From the NCBI GenBank assembly GCA_963513935.1, contig OY740765.1:144339618-144403617 (forward strand): 64,000 nucleotides of DNA, in the 5' to 3' direction. The position numbers were made by a program, and so were the translations under genes. The notes under the pieces are model-generated. The model did not search any database and was not told the origin of the DNA. It saw only the letters and a list, made by a program, of their open reading frames with translations. Source of the stretch: Aphrophora alni. Its lineage: Eukaryota; Arthropoda; Insecta; Hemiptera; Aphrophoridae. Of the stretch, positions 45,744-54,944 are shown one piece after another (the stretch's first letter is position 1; every line of letters begins with the position of its first letter).

Positions 45744-47848
45744 TAGGGTGGGCCGAAAAAAGGTTTTATTTTTGTTTTCTTAATGCTATACCGAAAAAAA
45801 CTTGTCTCTATGATAGGTAGTCAAAATGCAACAAAGAAAAAAATTATACCTAACCTCCAGCTAGCGCACTACACTTGAAATTTCAAAATTTCACTAAAAT
45901 CACGTGATTTTCAAATTTTCTTGAAAGCATTTTAATATCTGCACATTGGGCTGCTATAGTGATAGTCCTTTGCAGTAGAGTTATAAAAGCACAATAAATA
46001 ATTTGAAAAGTATAATTTTATTAATCTGAGGTAGCGCAATGGACATGAAAATGACGCATTATAGAGTCAAGTGCAGATTACGACTGTGTGTTCGGCCGAA
46101 AGGATAATACTTTGGAAATTGATAAAGTAAATAACAAATGCTTCAGAAGAACTGCAAAAGAGGAACACTACTCAATCATTAAAGAACCTGGCTCAATTTA
46201 TGTTGGCTATGTATCACCAACTACTGGAACTTCAAAGGACATTGCCAGTGCTATATTGGATTACTTGAAAGAATCAAATTTTTAGCTAGATGAGCTTGAC
46301 GTAATTGGATGCGATGGTACCGTCACTAACACAGGCTGGAAAACTGGTGTAATTCGTACGATCGAAAAAGAAATTAAAAGACCACTGCAGTGGGGAGTTT
46401 GCCTTTTACACTTGAATGAATTGCCGTTCAGGCACTTGTTTCAAACTTTGGATGGTGAGACGACTGGCCCAAAATCTTTTAGTGGTCCTATTGGCTCACA
46501 ACTCAAAAATTGTGAAAAAAATCCAGTTAAAACATTTCAAAGCATTGATTGTGAGATTCCAGATATTGAACGATCTATTTTAAGCAAAGACCAACAATAT
46601 CTCCAACAATACCGTCTGTACATAAGTGTTGTAAGTCCCTCTGAAGAGCACCACATTTTGGTACGATTTATACTTAAATCGTACATGCCTGTATGATTTA
46701 AGATTAAAAAAAGTAAGTACCTTACAGATGGACCAAACCATGTTTTTGATTTAACAAAATCTTCAAGATTCCTGCCCAAAAACTTGATTAAGGTGATTGA
46801 TCCAGTGATTGAAAGAAATGCGTTTTTCGCGAATCCAGAAAACTTGCTCCTTAGTATGATCGTTGATGAACCGGTACATATCAGAGAGTTAGGGCTTAGA
46901 AGAATCATAAAAGCAAGGGCCGCAGCTTTCAAAAAAAGGGTAATCCGAACTTTTAAACCCCCAAAACTCAACTTCCAGGCAAAAGAATATTACGAAATTA
47001 TTGATTGTACTACTACTGCTATTTATCCACCACCACTGTTGAGTGTATCTGACGAAGAAATGTGGGACAAGATTTTAACTGCCAACACAGAAAAAGAATG
47101 GAACTTCCATAAATTCCCGTGTCACACGCAAGCGGTGGAGCGCTGAGTGAAATTGGTGACTGAAGCCTCCTCAAAACTTGTTGGTGCCAAGAACAAAGAT
47201 GGTTTCATCCGAACAACGCTGCTATCAAGAGCTTCAATGCCAAGTTTTTCAAACAAACATGATTTCAAAGTTCCAAATATGTAAAGGACTATTCTTATTC
47301 TGTGAGAAGCACAATACAGTTTTTAAGTGTGGGAATTAACAATTTGTATTTAACAAAAAATTTTGAAATTAATAAACCCTTTTGGATAAATGTAAATTGC
47401 CTATTTATTTAATTATTTATTTTTCCTACAGGTTCTATCAACATTATAGATCCAAAAACACATGTGTAGTGGGTTAAAAAAAAATTAATGCTGCAATGCA
47501 CTACAGCCGATTAACACTCAAAAAGTGATAAATTTACTATATTGAAGGCCTTTGCGCTACCTCAAATCTAAAAAATGTAACATTTTCAATAACTCATTGT
47601 GTTTTAATAACTCTTATATAAATGATTTTTACTATAGCAGTCCAATATCTAGCGGTTTGGATAATTGTAAAAAAATTAGAAAATTCTGTGATTGTAGTGA
47701 AATTTTGAAATTTCAAGTGTATTGCGCTGGCTGGAGGTTAGGTATATATATTTTTTCTTTGTTGCATTTTGATTACCTATCATAGAGACAAGTTTTTTTC
47801 GGTATAGCATTAAGGAAAAAAAATAAAACTTTTTTTCGGCCCACCCTA
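45744..47848 (+). mobile_element. hAT-like DNA transposon with ~297 bp terminal inverted repeats
   Basis: It begins TAGGGTGGGCCGAAAAAA and ends with the complement. The 8 bp direct repeat CTATACAT flanks it at 45736-45743 and 47849-47856. The inverted repeats run 45744-46040 and 47551-47848, the outer 150 bp nearly identical, ending inside at GAGGTAGCGCAA. The word TAGCGCA occurs near both the outer and inner part of each arm (subterminal sites). The 8 bp duplication and TAGGG-type ends fit the hAT superfamily. The body encodes a broken transposase-like protein on the + strand. Confidence 0.85.
46088..47284 (+). pseudogene. Transposase-like protein of the hAT-like element, three in-frame stops
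   Basis: One continuous frame of 399 codons interrupted only by TAG (46283-46285), TGA (46694-46696) and TGA (47144-47146), ending TAA 47282-47284. Conserved-looking blocks: VIGCDGTVTNTGWKTGVI, LLHLNELPFRHLFQTLDG, TGPKSFSGPIGSQL, FILKSYMPV, PVIERNAFFANPENLLLSM, RELGLRRIIKAR, FKPPKLNFQAKEYYE and FPCHTQAVER, VKLVTEASSKL, KDGFIRTTLLSR. I recall similar uncharacterised proteins as widespread in arthropod genomes, but cannot confirm a hAT catalytic domain. The usual N-terminal part is missing; the ORF starts 47 bp inside the left repeat. Confidence 0.7.
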
Positions 47849-47999
47849 CTATACATGTAATGCCAATGACCTGCAAGCTAAGCGGTTGCAACACTTTTTC
47901 AATTATTTCCCAGTAACTACTACAGGTCTAATATTGAAGATTTAACTGGTATTTCATCTTTCCCGGAATTTACCAAATATGGACCGGGAAATAACCAGG

Positions 48000-49110
48000 A
48001 ATTTCAAAATTGTTTATGAGTGGCCTCCCTGTGATGTAGTATATCTTCAGGAATTTTACTATATACTTGATGAATTCCCATGTAGTGAAATTATTTTCAC
48101 AGATGGTTTTAAATTGGACAATAAAGTCAGTTGCGGATATTACTCATCCGGTCGTATATGTATGGATTACCCTCAGCTTATAGTGTATTTTCTGTTGAAC
48201 TCTTCGCTATTTTGAAAGCCTTTAATATAGTTCCATCTGGTTTCCATCACTATCTTTTGTGTTCCGATTCCAAAAGTGCTTTTCAGTCTATCCAGGATAT
48301 GTATTCTAAGAATCCCTTGGTTGAAGATATTTTGTGTTTCATACACAGACTTCAGCTATGTGACGTCGGAGTATCATTTTGCTGGGTACCTGCGCATTGC
48401 AGAATTTCGGGAAACACAAAAGTTGACGAAGCAGCAAAGAAAGCTACAAGTCAGATACCAATCACACAGCGTGTTATGGTATCTGACTTTTTATCGACAG
48501 TTAAAAATTATTTTGCATAGGAAATGGGAAGACGAGTGGACAAATACAGAATCCAATAAGCTGAGGGAAGTAAAATATACTGTCCATCCGAGGAATTCAT
48601 CCATACATGCCAGTCGTCTAGAGGAAGTGGTGGTTACCCGTGTTTGTATCGGTCATTCCATGATCACTCATGGATTTCTGATAGAACTGGGGAATCTGCC
48701 ACAATTCCCATTTTGTCAAGGTGTGTTGTCAATAAACCACATCCTCATTGAATGTGTTATGTTAAGAGGTGTGCGACGAATTTTTGCCCTACCTAATTCC
48801 ATACAGGTGATGTTGGGGGATAGTGCTCAGATCCTTGATCGAGTATTGTCCTTTTTGCATCATCTCAAAATGTTTGTGAAAAAACTATCTATGTATGTAT
48901 TTCAGCAACTATCTCTGTTTTCATGATTTCTACTTAGTACACTTTTCAAAGGAATCCATACTCTGAGATAAAATTTATTTTGATTAGTTGTGGTGTAACA
49001 CATGTGGGTACTCATGTGTAGTTGCCTACCGCAGGGTCCTAAGGCGCAAGGTGTTTGGAGACAACAAACATTGGGGGGAAAAGTCCCCTCCACTTGAGGG
49101 GAAGGAACAT
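48000..49110 (+). pseudogene. I-clade-like LINE 3' part: RNase H and C-terminal domain
   Basis: Frame-shifted pieces on the + strand: FTDGFKLDNKVSCGYY (RNase H first Asp, about 48099-48146), AYSVFSVELFAILKAFNIV, LLCSDSKSAFQSIQ and VSFCWVPAHCRISGNTKVDE (48176-48430), then WEDEWTNTESNKLREVKY and TRVCIGHSMITHGFLIE with FCQGVLSINHILIEC, the HCLxxxxxxHIL.C-type end of I-like elements. The 3' UTR runs to about 49110, followed by a TAA repeat. Related to 27490-31285, and it starts where that one stops. Confidence 0.78.
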
Positions 49111-49133
49111 TATAATAATAATAATAATAATTT
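49111..49133. repeat. (TAA)n tract shared by two converging LINE tails
   Basis: TATAATAATAATAATAATAAT sits between the 3' end of the + strand I-like fragment and the 3' end of the minus-strand LINE (AATAAA at about 49132, then TTATTATT on the minus strand). Confidence 0.9.
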
Positions 49134-50785
49134 ATTTGCCATTCGATACATTTAGTACAATAGACATAGTCAACATTAAAATTTTAATTTAACCTCATGT
49201 TTCTAAACATTAAAAATCTCTACACACATACACTATTACTTACACATAACAAAAATAGGTTAAAAATTTATCATATCATTCTTAAGTGTATAAAATTCCT
49301 GTAATGAATAAAAGGGGTTCTCGACAAGCCAAGCATAATACCTTCTTAAACATTTTTTACTTGGGGTAGCATCAAGGTTATTACTAATCTTGTTATATAC
49401 TTTTAAACCCACCGACAAATGACAATTTGATGATTTCTTCAGCCTATAGTATCTCAAGTTTATTTCCCTTCTATTTCTTGTATTGTATTTATGAATTTCA
49501 TGTCTCTTGGGCAGTTCATCAAGTTTACTTATCGTATACCTAACCACTTCATACAAGTACAAATTGATTACTGTGAGAATATTCAAACTAACAAAAAGAG
49601 GCCTGCAATGTATTCTCCCATGAGACTTAGTCATAGCTCTTACAGCTTTTTTTTGTACCATCAGTACATCTTTTATTTTGCAGCTGTTTCCCCACAATAC
49701 AATCCCATATGACATAATTGACTGAAAAAATGCAAAATAAACATTTCTCAAATACCCTTCTCCAATAACCTCATGTAGCCTACTCAACAAGAAGACAATT
49801 TTTGAAAGTTTCCCAACCACAAAATTAATATGTGGAGTCCATGTCAACTGCCTATCAACATAAATACCCAAAAATTTAACACTCTCCTCTGCATTACAAG
49901 AATCAACATTTTTCAAACTGAAAATCAATTGTTTCGTTTTAACATCATTCAGAAGAAGCCCATTCGCCCTAAACCACTCTGAAGCACTGGCTACTGTGCT
50001 AGCTACCATTGTTTGTAATTTATTGACATCATTGCTTATTGTCAAAAATGTTGTGTCATCTGCGTACATGCTACAATGTGCTTCAACATTATCAGGTAAA
50101 TCATTAACAGCAATCAAAAACAAAATAGGTCCCAATACAGATCCCTGCGGAACACCAGCTTTAATATCTAAGATAGAAGAAAACCCACTTTCAGTATAAA
50201 CCAACTGCTTCCTACCTTCCAAATATGACTTGAAAAATTTTAGTTGATTATTAATGAAACCATAATATTGCAGTTTATCAGACAATATACCATGATCGAT
50301 ACAATCAAAGGCCTTAGTCAGATCGCAAAAAGTTGCCTGTGCACTAGCCTTATCTTCAAAAACTGTGATAACCCCCCTAATTATGGAATCCACTGCCTGC
50401 GTAGTCGATTTGGATTTCCTAAACCCATACTGTGATGCAGTCAACAGATCCAAACATTCAAAGTATCTGCCAATCTGATTACCGACAACTGACTCCAGAA
50501 CTTTTGCCAACACCGGTACCAATGACACTGGCCTATAACTACTTGGGTCAACTCTTGGGCCATTTTTATAGATAGGAATCACCTTAGCCACTTTCAGTTG
50601 CTCAGGAAAAACACCATCCTGCAAACACCAATTCATACAATAAGTGAGGGGCTCTACTATGTAATAAATAATTTTCTTCAACAAATTATTTGATAATCCA
50701 TATATATCCTGACTTCGAGAGTTTTTCATCCGGCCCACTACTTTTATTATATCATTACAACTTTTATTATATCATACCTGCAGAT
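49134..50785 (-). mobile_element. 5'-truncated Jockey/CR1-superfamily LINE
   Basis: 3' UTR at 49134-49259 with an AATAAA signal next to the ATT-repeat tail, then the intact 492-codon reverse transcriptase frame, then truncation before the endonuclease. At the 5' edge the sequence TTTTATTATATCAT is repeated 20 bp apart (50741-50775), possibly from the truncation event. Closely abutted by the I-like tail on the left and by 100 bp of flank before the next LINE on the right. Confidence 0.8.
49260..50738 (-). CDS. LINE reverse transcriptase, open frame of 492 codons
   Basis: The frame contains VAKVIPIYKNGPRVDPSSYR (residues about 48-67) with PVSLVPVLAKVLE, SQYGFRKSKSTTQAVDSII, FCDLTKAFDCIDHGILSDKL, AGVPQGSVLGPILFLIAVND, CSMYADDTTFL (catalytic YADD at about residues 226-229), SVKFLGIYVDRQLTWTPHI and SYGIVLWGNS. 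There is no RNase H, as usual for Jockey and CR1 elements. ATG 50738 is only the first Met of a truncated frame that stays open for 14 more codons upstream; the real protein would have had an N-terminal endonuclease. No internal stop, so insertion is fairly recent. Not an active element in this form. Confidence 0.88.
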   Translation of the reverse strand: MGRMKNSRSQDIYGLSNNLLKKIIYYIVEPLTYCMNWCLQDGVFPEQLKVAKVIPIYKNGPRVDPSSYRPVSLVPVLAKVLESVVGNQIGRYFECLDLLTASQYGFRKSKSTTQAVDSIIRGVITVFEDKASAQATFCDLTKAFDCIDHGILSDKLQYYGFINNQLKFFKSYLEGRKQLVYTESGFSSILDIKAGVPQGSVLGPILFLIAVNDLPDNVEAHCSMYADDTTFLTISNDVNKLQTMVASTVASASEWFRANGLLLNDVKTKQLIFSLKNVDSCNAEESVKFLGIYVDRQLTWTPHINFVVGKLSKIVFLLSRLHEVIGEGYLRNVYFAFFQSIMSYGIVLWGNSCKIKDVLMVQKKAVRAMTKSHGRIHCRPLFVSLNILTVINLYLYEVVRYTISKLDELPKRHEIHKYNTRNRREINLRYYRLKKSSNCHLSVGLKVYNKISNNLDATPSKKCLRRYYAWLVENPFYSLQEFYTLKNDMINF

Positions 50786-50889
50786 GGTAGAGTGTGTGCG
50801 ACCTGCAGTGAGTACGGTTGTGTGTTAGCTTTTGATATTTATTTTTTTAACCGGAGACTCGAAATCGTAATATCGACACTTAAGTCCGA
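50786..50889. other. Flank between two LINE insertions
   Basis: About 100 bp of unassigned sequence ending CTTAAGTCCGAA, directly before the target duplication of the large LINE. Confidence 0.4.
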
Positions 50890-50903
50890 ATAATGGGTCT
50901 TAG
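50890..50903. repeat. Target site duplication, left copy (ATAATGGGTCTTAG)
   Basis: 14 bp identical to 55467-55480. It borders the 3' end of the minus-strand LINE; the last four bases overlap the TTAGA tail repeat, so the boundary is ambiguous by up to four bases. Confidence 0.9.
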
Positions 50904-51009
50904 ATTAGATTAGATTAGATTAGAGATGGGGTGGAGACCCTCTTCGAGAAGGTCTCCCTGCACTTCAACCATCGGCTTATTGTGCCCCCTATGTGCCGTT
51001 CCTGATGGA

Positions 51010-54000
51010 TTAGAACCCTGTTCCTCGAACGAGCTTCAGGATTTTCTCTACCAAGTACGTGTCCTCTTCCTCTCCTGGTTGCAGGATACCAAAGAGCTCC
51101 CTCCTTCTGCGCTCCAGCATCCCACAATCAAATATGATGTGTCTTGCTGATTCCACGGCCTGCAGGCAGAGCCGACAGCTTTGGTCGCCTTCAAAGACTC
51201 CCACTGTTGCAAGATGTTTCCTGAACTGGCCATGTCCAATGATAAGTCCTACTGCTCTTTTAAGCTGTAGCCTGTCTAACTTGATCAATGACTTCGTAAG
51301 GTTGTTACTAGGTCCATTGATTAGCTGTTTACTCTGTGTGAGCCCTGGAGTCCTATGCCATCTCTGGCGTAGCTCTTCCTTGACCCAGTTATTAACTGCG
51401 CTTTTAGCCATGTTGCGGCTGATACAGCACATTGGTTCTGGCCCCATGAAGGGTGTGGATGCTCCTTTCTTAGCAAGGGTATCTGCCATCTCATTACCTT
51501 GGATGCCACGATGACCTGGCACCCATCTTAATTCCACCATGTTCCTTGTGGAGAGTTTCATTAGTGTTGAGAGGCAGTCCTTCACCAATTTCGAAGTGAT
51601 TAATACTGAGTCTAGCGCTTTAAGTGCTGCTTGACTGTCAGAAAGAATGAGGATTTGTCTGTCTCGAAGGCCTTTTGACAAACCCAAATGGGCACAAGCA
51701 GTGATAGCTAGTATCTCTGCTTGAAATACCGTACAGTGCGTCCCAAGACTCACACTAATGTTAGTCCTTGGTGATGAGCTGTATACTCCATAACCTGAGT
51801 TTCCTTCCATAAGTGACCCATCCGTGTACCAGACGAGAGTCCCTCTGGAAGAACCTGGTTTGTTGTTTCCTTCCCAGTCTTCCCGGTTACCTAAGGTTAC
51901 CGTGAAGGGTCTGTTGAAGACATACTCAGTTTGCATTGCGTCTGGCGCCATGTCTAGCACCGAGTTTTTAAGTACGGTGTCAACTATGTCAGAGTGTCCT
52001 GCTCCAGGCAAGCCCTTCCGCCACTCATTAACACACGTCAGTCTATAGGCGGATTTCCTTGCCTCTGACATTATGTAAATGTCAAGAGGCGGGAGTCCGA
52101 GAAGAACCTCCAGAGCAGCTGTTGGGCTGCTTCTGAAAGCTCCAGTTATGCACAAGCATGCAAGTCTTTGCAGGCTTGTTAGTTTGCTTCCTGCAGTGGT
52201 TTGGCATGACTTCTTCCACCAGACCACCGCTCCGTATGTAATTTGGGGTCTAATCACTGCTTCATATAGCCAAAGGGCTATGTGAGGCTTAAGTCCCCAG
52301 GTAGTACCAATAAAGCGTCTGGCTGTCATTAGCGCCCATTTCGCCTTATGTATTAAATTGTCCAGATGTACGTTCCATGTCAGCTTTTGATCAAGGGTTA
52401 TTCCAAGATATTTTGCCGACATGGACATATTTATCCGTGTGTTGTCCATGGATATCCTATCCAGGGCTGTTAAGTTTCTCCTCCTAGTGAAGGGAACTAT
52501 GGTGGTTTTGCTTGGGTTGACATTGAGGCCTTCCCTTGCGCACCACAACTTCACCTGTCTCAGATTCCTATTCATGATATCAGAGACAGTGTAGTCACTT
52601 TTTCCAATGACCAAGATTGCTATGTCATCTGCATAGCCTTGGATGTATGTTCCTGTTTGGCTAATTTCCGTAAGGAGATCATCCACCACCATGCTCCACA
52701 ATAGAGGTGATAGAACACCTCCCTGTGGGCAACCTCTTGTGGCAGCGACCTCCAGCGAATTACCAAGCAGGGAGCTTTGAATGCGTCTGCTTGTTAGCAT
52801 TGAATGAACCCATCTTGTTACAGCCGGGTTCACCTCTCGCTCTTTCAGTCTGCGCACTATTGATCCAAATAAAGTATTGTCAAATGCACCTTCTATGTCC
52901 AAGAAGGCGCACAGTGCTATTTCCTTCCTTTCCAGTGTGTCCTCGATCCTGCCCACAAGATTATGTAGAGCAGACTCACAGGATTTACCAGGTTGGTAGG
53001 CATGTTGATTGCGATGAAGAGGTGTCCCTAAGAGCACCCCTTCCCTAATGTGTCTCTCAACCAACCTCTCCAATGTTTTCAACAGAAACGAGGATAGGCT
53101 GATAGGTCGATAAGCTTTGGCATCACAATAACTTGCTTTGCCACGCTTGGGAATAAACGTAACTCTGCTGACCCTCCATGCCTGCGGAATGTAGCCGTAT
53201 GCTACGCTGGCTCTGGAAAGCTTGCAGATCAGTTGGATCAAGGCGTCAGGTCCTTCCTGCAATAGTGCAGGATAGATTCCGTCTCCGCCTGGTGATTTAA
53301 ACGGGCTAAATTTGTTTATTGCCCATTTTAATTTAGAAATAGTGACAATTTTTCTGGCTATCTTCCAGTCTGCCCGAGATGCCCTTGGCAAAGAGCTGTC
53401 CCCAGCTAGACTTAGACCGCCGTCCATATTATCACTACTTGTGCAACCAGGGAAGTGAGTTTCAAGTAGTAACTTGAGCGTCTCTTCCGCTGTTTTGGTA
53501 TACTCTCCTGTTGGTTTCCGCAAGGTGCCTACAGGATTGTAAGGTTTAGAAGCCATAACTTGTTGCAGTCTTGCTGCCTCCTTCAGACTATTCACTTTTT
53601 GGGTGAATGCCTTCCAGGAATCAAGCTTGGCTTTTTTGATAGCTTTGCTGTATGTGGTGAGAGCTAAATGATACTCCCTCCACTCACCGCTCCGCTTAGA
53701 GGCATTGAAAAGCCTTCTTATTTGTTTCCTCATGCGACCGAGATCCTGTGACCACCATCTTGTGTTAGGTCTACCTGATCTCGTCCGCAGAGGACAGTTA
53801 TCCTGATAGCAGTCCATGATGGCATCCCGAAGCGAGGACGCCACCCTGTCTACATCCGGAAATGTTGCAATGTCTCCTTGCATGGACCCAAGTACCGTCG
53901 ACAGTTGGTCTGAATAGGACCCCCAGTCTGTCGTCCTCGGGTCTCGAAAGAGAGATTGGATGGTTGATGCCTCTAGATGAAACATTATATATTTGTGATC

Positions 54001-54669
54001 TGAGAGGGAGGCTTCTGTTGAAACATGCCAGTTCCCAATGAGTTTTGCAATATTTTCTGTACAAAAAGTAATGTCTATAACCTCGCTCCTGATTTTATTA
54101 GAGAAGGTCGGTGTATTTCCTACATTAACAATTTGTAAGTTATTAGACAAGAGAAAATCAAATAATGACTCACCCCTTGTATTAGTATCAGTGCTGCCCC
54201 AGCCTAGGCGATGATGAGCGTTAGCATCACATCCCACCAGAAGCTGCTGCCGCCTGACAGTAGTTGACTCCACCAGGAGTTCCAGATCCCTAGATGGAGG
54301 AGGAGTTCTGACGTCATAGGGTAGGTAGACGGAGCTAAAAATTGGACCATCCTTTTCCTTCCCATTGCGCCAGTAAATCATCACCGTGGTGATGTCTCTA
54401 GAACAGAAATCCATTAGGGGCAAGCATTGCAAACCTGACCTTACAAGTATACAGGTACGGTTATTATTAATATTATTGCAGTATATAAGCCTACCTTTTG
54501 CATCGCCTAGTCCGGCAATCCGGCCTCGGTGGAGCCAGGGCTCCTGGACCAGAGCCAGGTCGATGTTGGACCTAATGAAGGTCTGACAGAAGGAGGCCGA
54601 AGCCGCCTTACTATGATGAAGGTTTACCTGTAGGACCCTCAGCATTGTCTTTTCCTGACAAGAAGACAA
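51010..54669 (-). CDS. LINE ORF2 polyprotein: endonuclease, reverse transcriptase, RNase H
   Basis: 1219 residues without a stop. Apurinic-type endonuclease: VNLHHSKAAS at 15-24, QEPW with Glu43, GCDANAHHRLGW with Asp148, and SDH at 223-225. Reverse transcriptase: AYRPISLSSFLLKTLE from 519, FLDIEGAFD near 589, GCPQGGVLSPLLW from 646, catalytic YADD at 679-682. RNase H: Asp950 (WYTDGS), Glu985 (FQAEI), Asp1011 (LSDSQAAL), WVPGHRGIQGNEMAD with Asp1063. A CRLC...HIIFDC cysteine/histidine motif follows at 1165-1182. All catalytic residues are present. It acts in target-primed reverse transcription. The start MSSCQEKTML overlaps the preceding ORF, as in R1-type elements, where translation is coupled. 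Confidence 0.92.
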   Translation of the reverse strand: MSSCQEKTMLRVLQVNLHHSKAASASFCQTFIRSNIDLALVQEPWLHRGRIAGLGDAKGRLIYCNNINNNRTCILVRSGLQCLPLMDFCSRDITTVMIYWRNGKEKDGPIFSSVYLPYDVRTPPPSRDLELLVESTTVRRQQLLVGCDANAHHRLGWGSTDTNTRGESLFDFLLSNNLQIVNVGNTPTFSNKIRSEVIDITFCTENIAKLIGNWHVSTEASLSDHKYIMFHLEASTIQSLFRDPRTTDWGSYSDQLSTVLGSMQGDIATFPDVDRVASSLRDAIMDCYQDNCPLRTRSGRPNTRWWSQDLGRMRKQIRRLFNASKRSGEWREYHLALTTYSKAIKKAKLDSWKAFTQKVNSLKEAARLQQVMASKPYNPVGTLRKPTGEYTKTAEETLKLLLETHFPGCTSSDNMDGGLSLAGDSSLPRASRADWKIARKIVTISKLKWAINKFSPFKSPGGDGIYPALLQEGPDALIQLICKLSRASVAYGYIPQAWRVSRVTFIPKRGKASYCDAKAYRPISLSSFLLKTLERLVERHIREGVLLGTPLHRNQHAYQPGKSCESALHNLVGRIEDTLERKEIALCAFLDIEGAFDNTLFGSIVRRLKEREVNPAVTRWVHSMLTSRRIQSSLLGNSLEVAATRGCPQGGVLSPLLWSMVVDDLLTEISQTGTYIQGYADDIAILVIGKSDYTVSDIMNRNLRQVKLWCAREGLNVNPSKTTIVPFTRRRNLTALDRISMDNTRINMSMSAKYLGITLDQKLTWNVHLDNLIHKAKWALMTARRFIGTTWGLKPHIALWLYEAVIRPQITYGAVVWWKKSCQTTAGSKLTSLQRLACLCITGAFRSSPTAALEVLLGLPPLDIYIMSEARKSAYRLTCVNEWRKGLPGAGHSDIVDTVLKNSVLDMAPDAMQTEYVFNRPFTVTLGNREDWEGNNKPGSSRGTLVWYTDGSLMEGNSGYGVYSSSPRTNISVSLGTHCTVFQAEILAITACAHLGLSKGLRDRQILILSDSQAALKALDSVLITSKLVKDCLSTLMKLSTRNMVELRWVPGHRGIQGNEMADTLAKKGASTPFMGPEPMCCISRNMAKSAVNNWVKEELRQRWHRTPGLTQSKQLINGPSNNLTKSLIKLDRLQLKRAVGLIIGHGQFRKHLATVGVFEGDQSCRLCLQAVESARHIIFDCGMLERRRRELFGILQPGEEEDTYLVEKILKLVRGTGF

Positions 54670-54944
54670 GAGAGACTTGCCAGAGTCCTACATGCGCCTT
54701 TTTCCACCTCCATATCCCCAGACTTCGAGCCCTGCTCATTGGCGGGCCCCCGTCCGGAGTCAGGAGGTGTTGGTTTTTCTTGATTTTGGATCAGTCCCGC
54801 ATGCTCTGGGGCCGCTACTGATCCTGGGTTTGCGGCTGAGCTTCCAGCTGGTGGCTGGTACCCTGCCGTTGTTTGTATAGAATTATTTTTGGGGTTCTTC
54901 ATAGAGATCCCACGAGTAATGCAGGGTTCTAAAAGGTCCACCAC
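54639..54944 (-). CDS. Reduced ORF1 (Gag-like) of the young LINE, 101 codons
   Basis: The frame is rich in P, S, G and N (TTAGYQPPAGSSAANPG, TPPDSGRGPANEQGSKSGD) and ends LASLSCLLVRKRQC, overlapping the ORF2 start by 31 bp. ORF1 proteins of this superfamily are normally several hundred residues with C-terminal CCHC knuckles; none is visible here. The likely explanation is an internal deletion that fused the N-terminal linker to the end, or a lineage with a minimal ORF1. A second possible start, MKNPKNN, lies 15 codons in. Confidence 0.6.
   Translation of the reverse strand: MVDLLEPCITRGISMKNPKNNSIQTTAGYQPPAGSSAANPGSVAAPEHAGLIQNQEKPTPPDSGRGPANEQGSKSGDMEVEKGACRTLASLSCLLVRKRQC

Noticed and set aside
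53798..54064. Small ORFs on both strands inside 51010-54669
   Set aside because: They are overlapped by the intact 1219-codon LINE polyprotein, whose catalytic motifs decide the frame.
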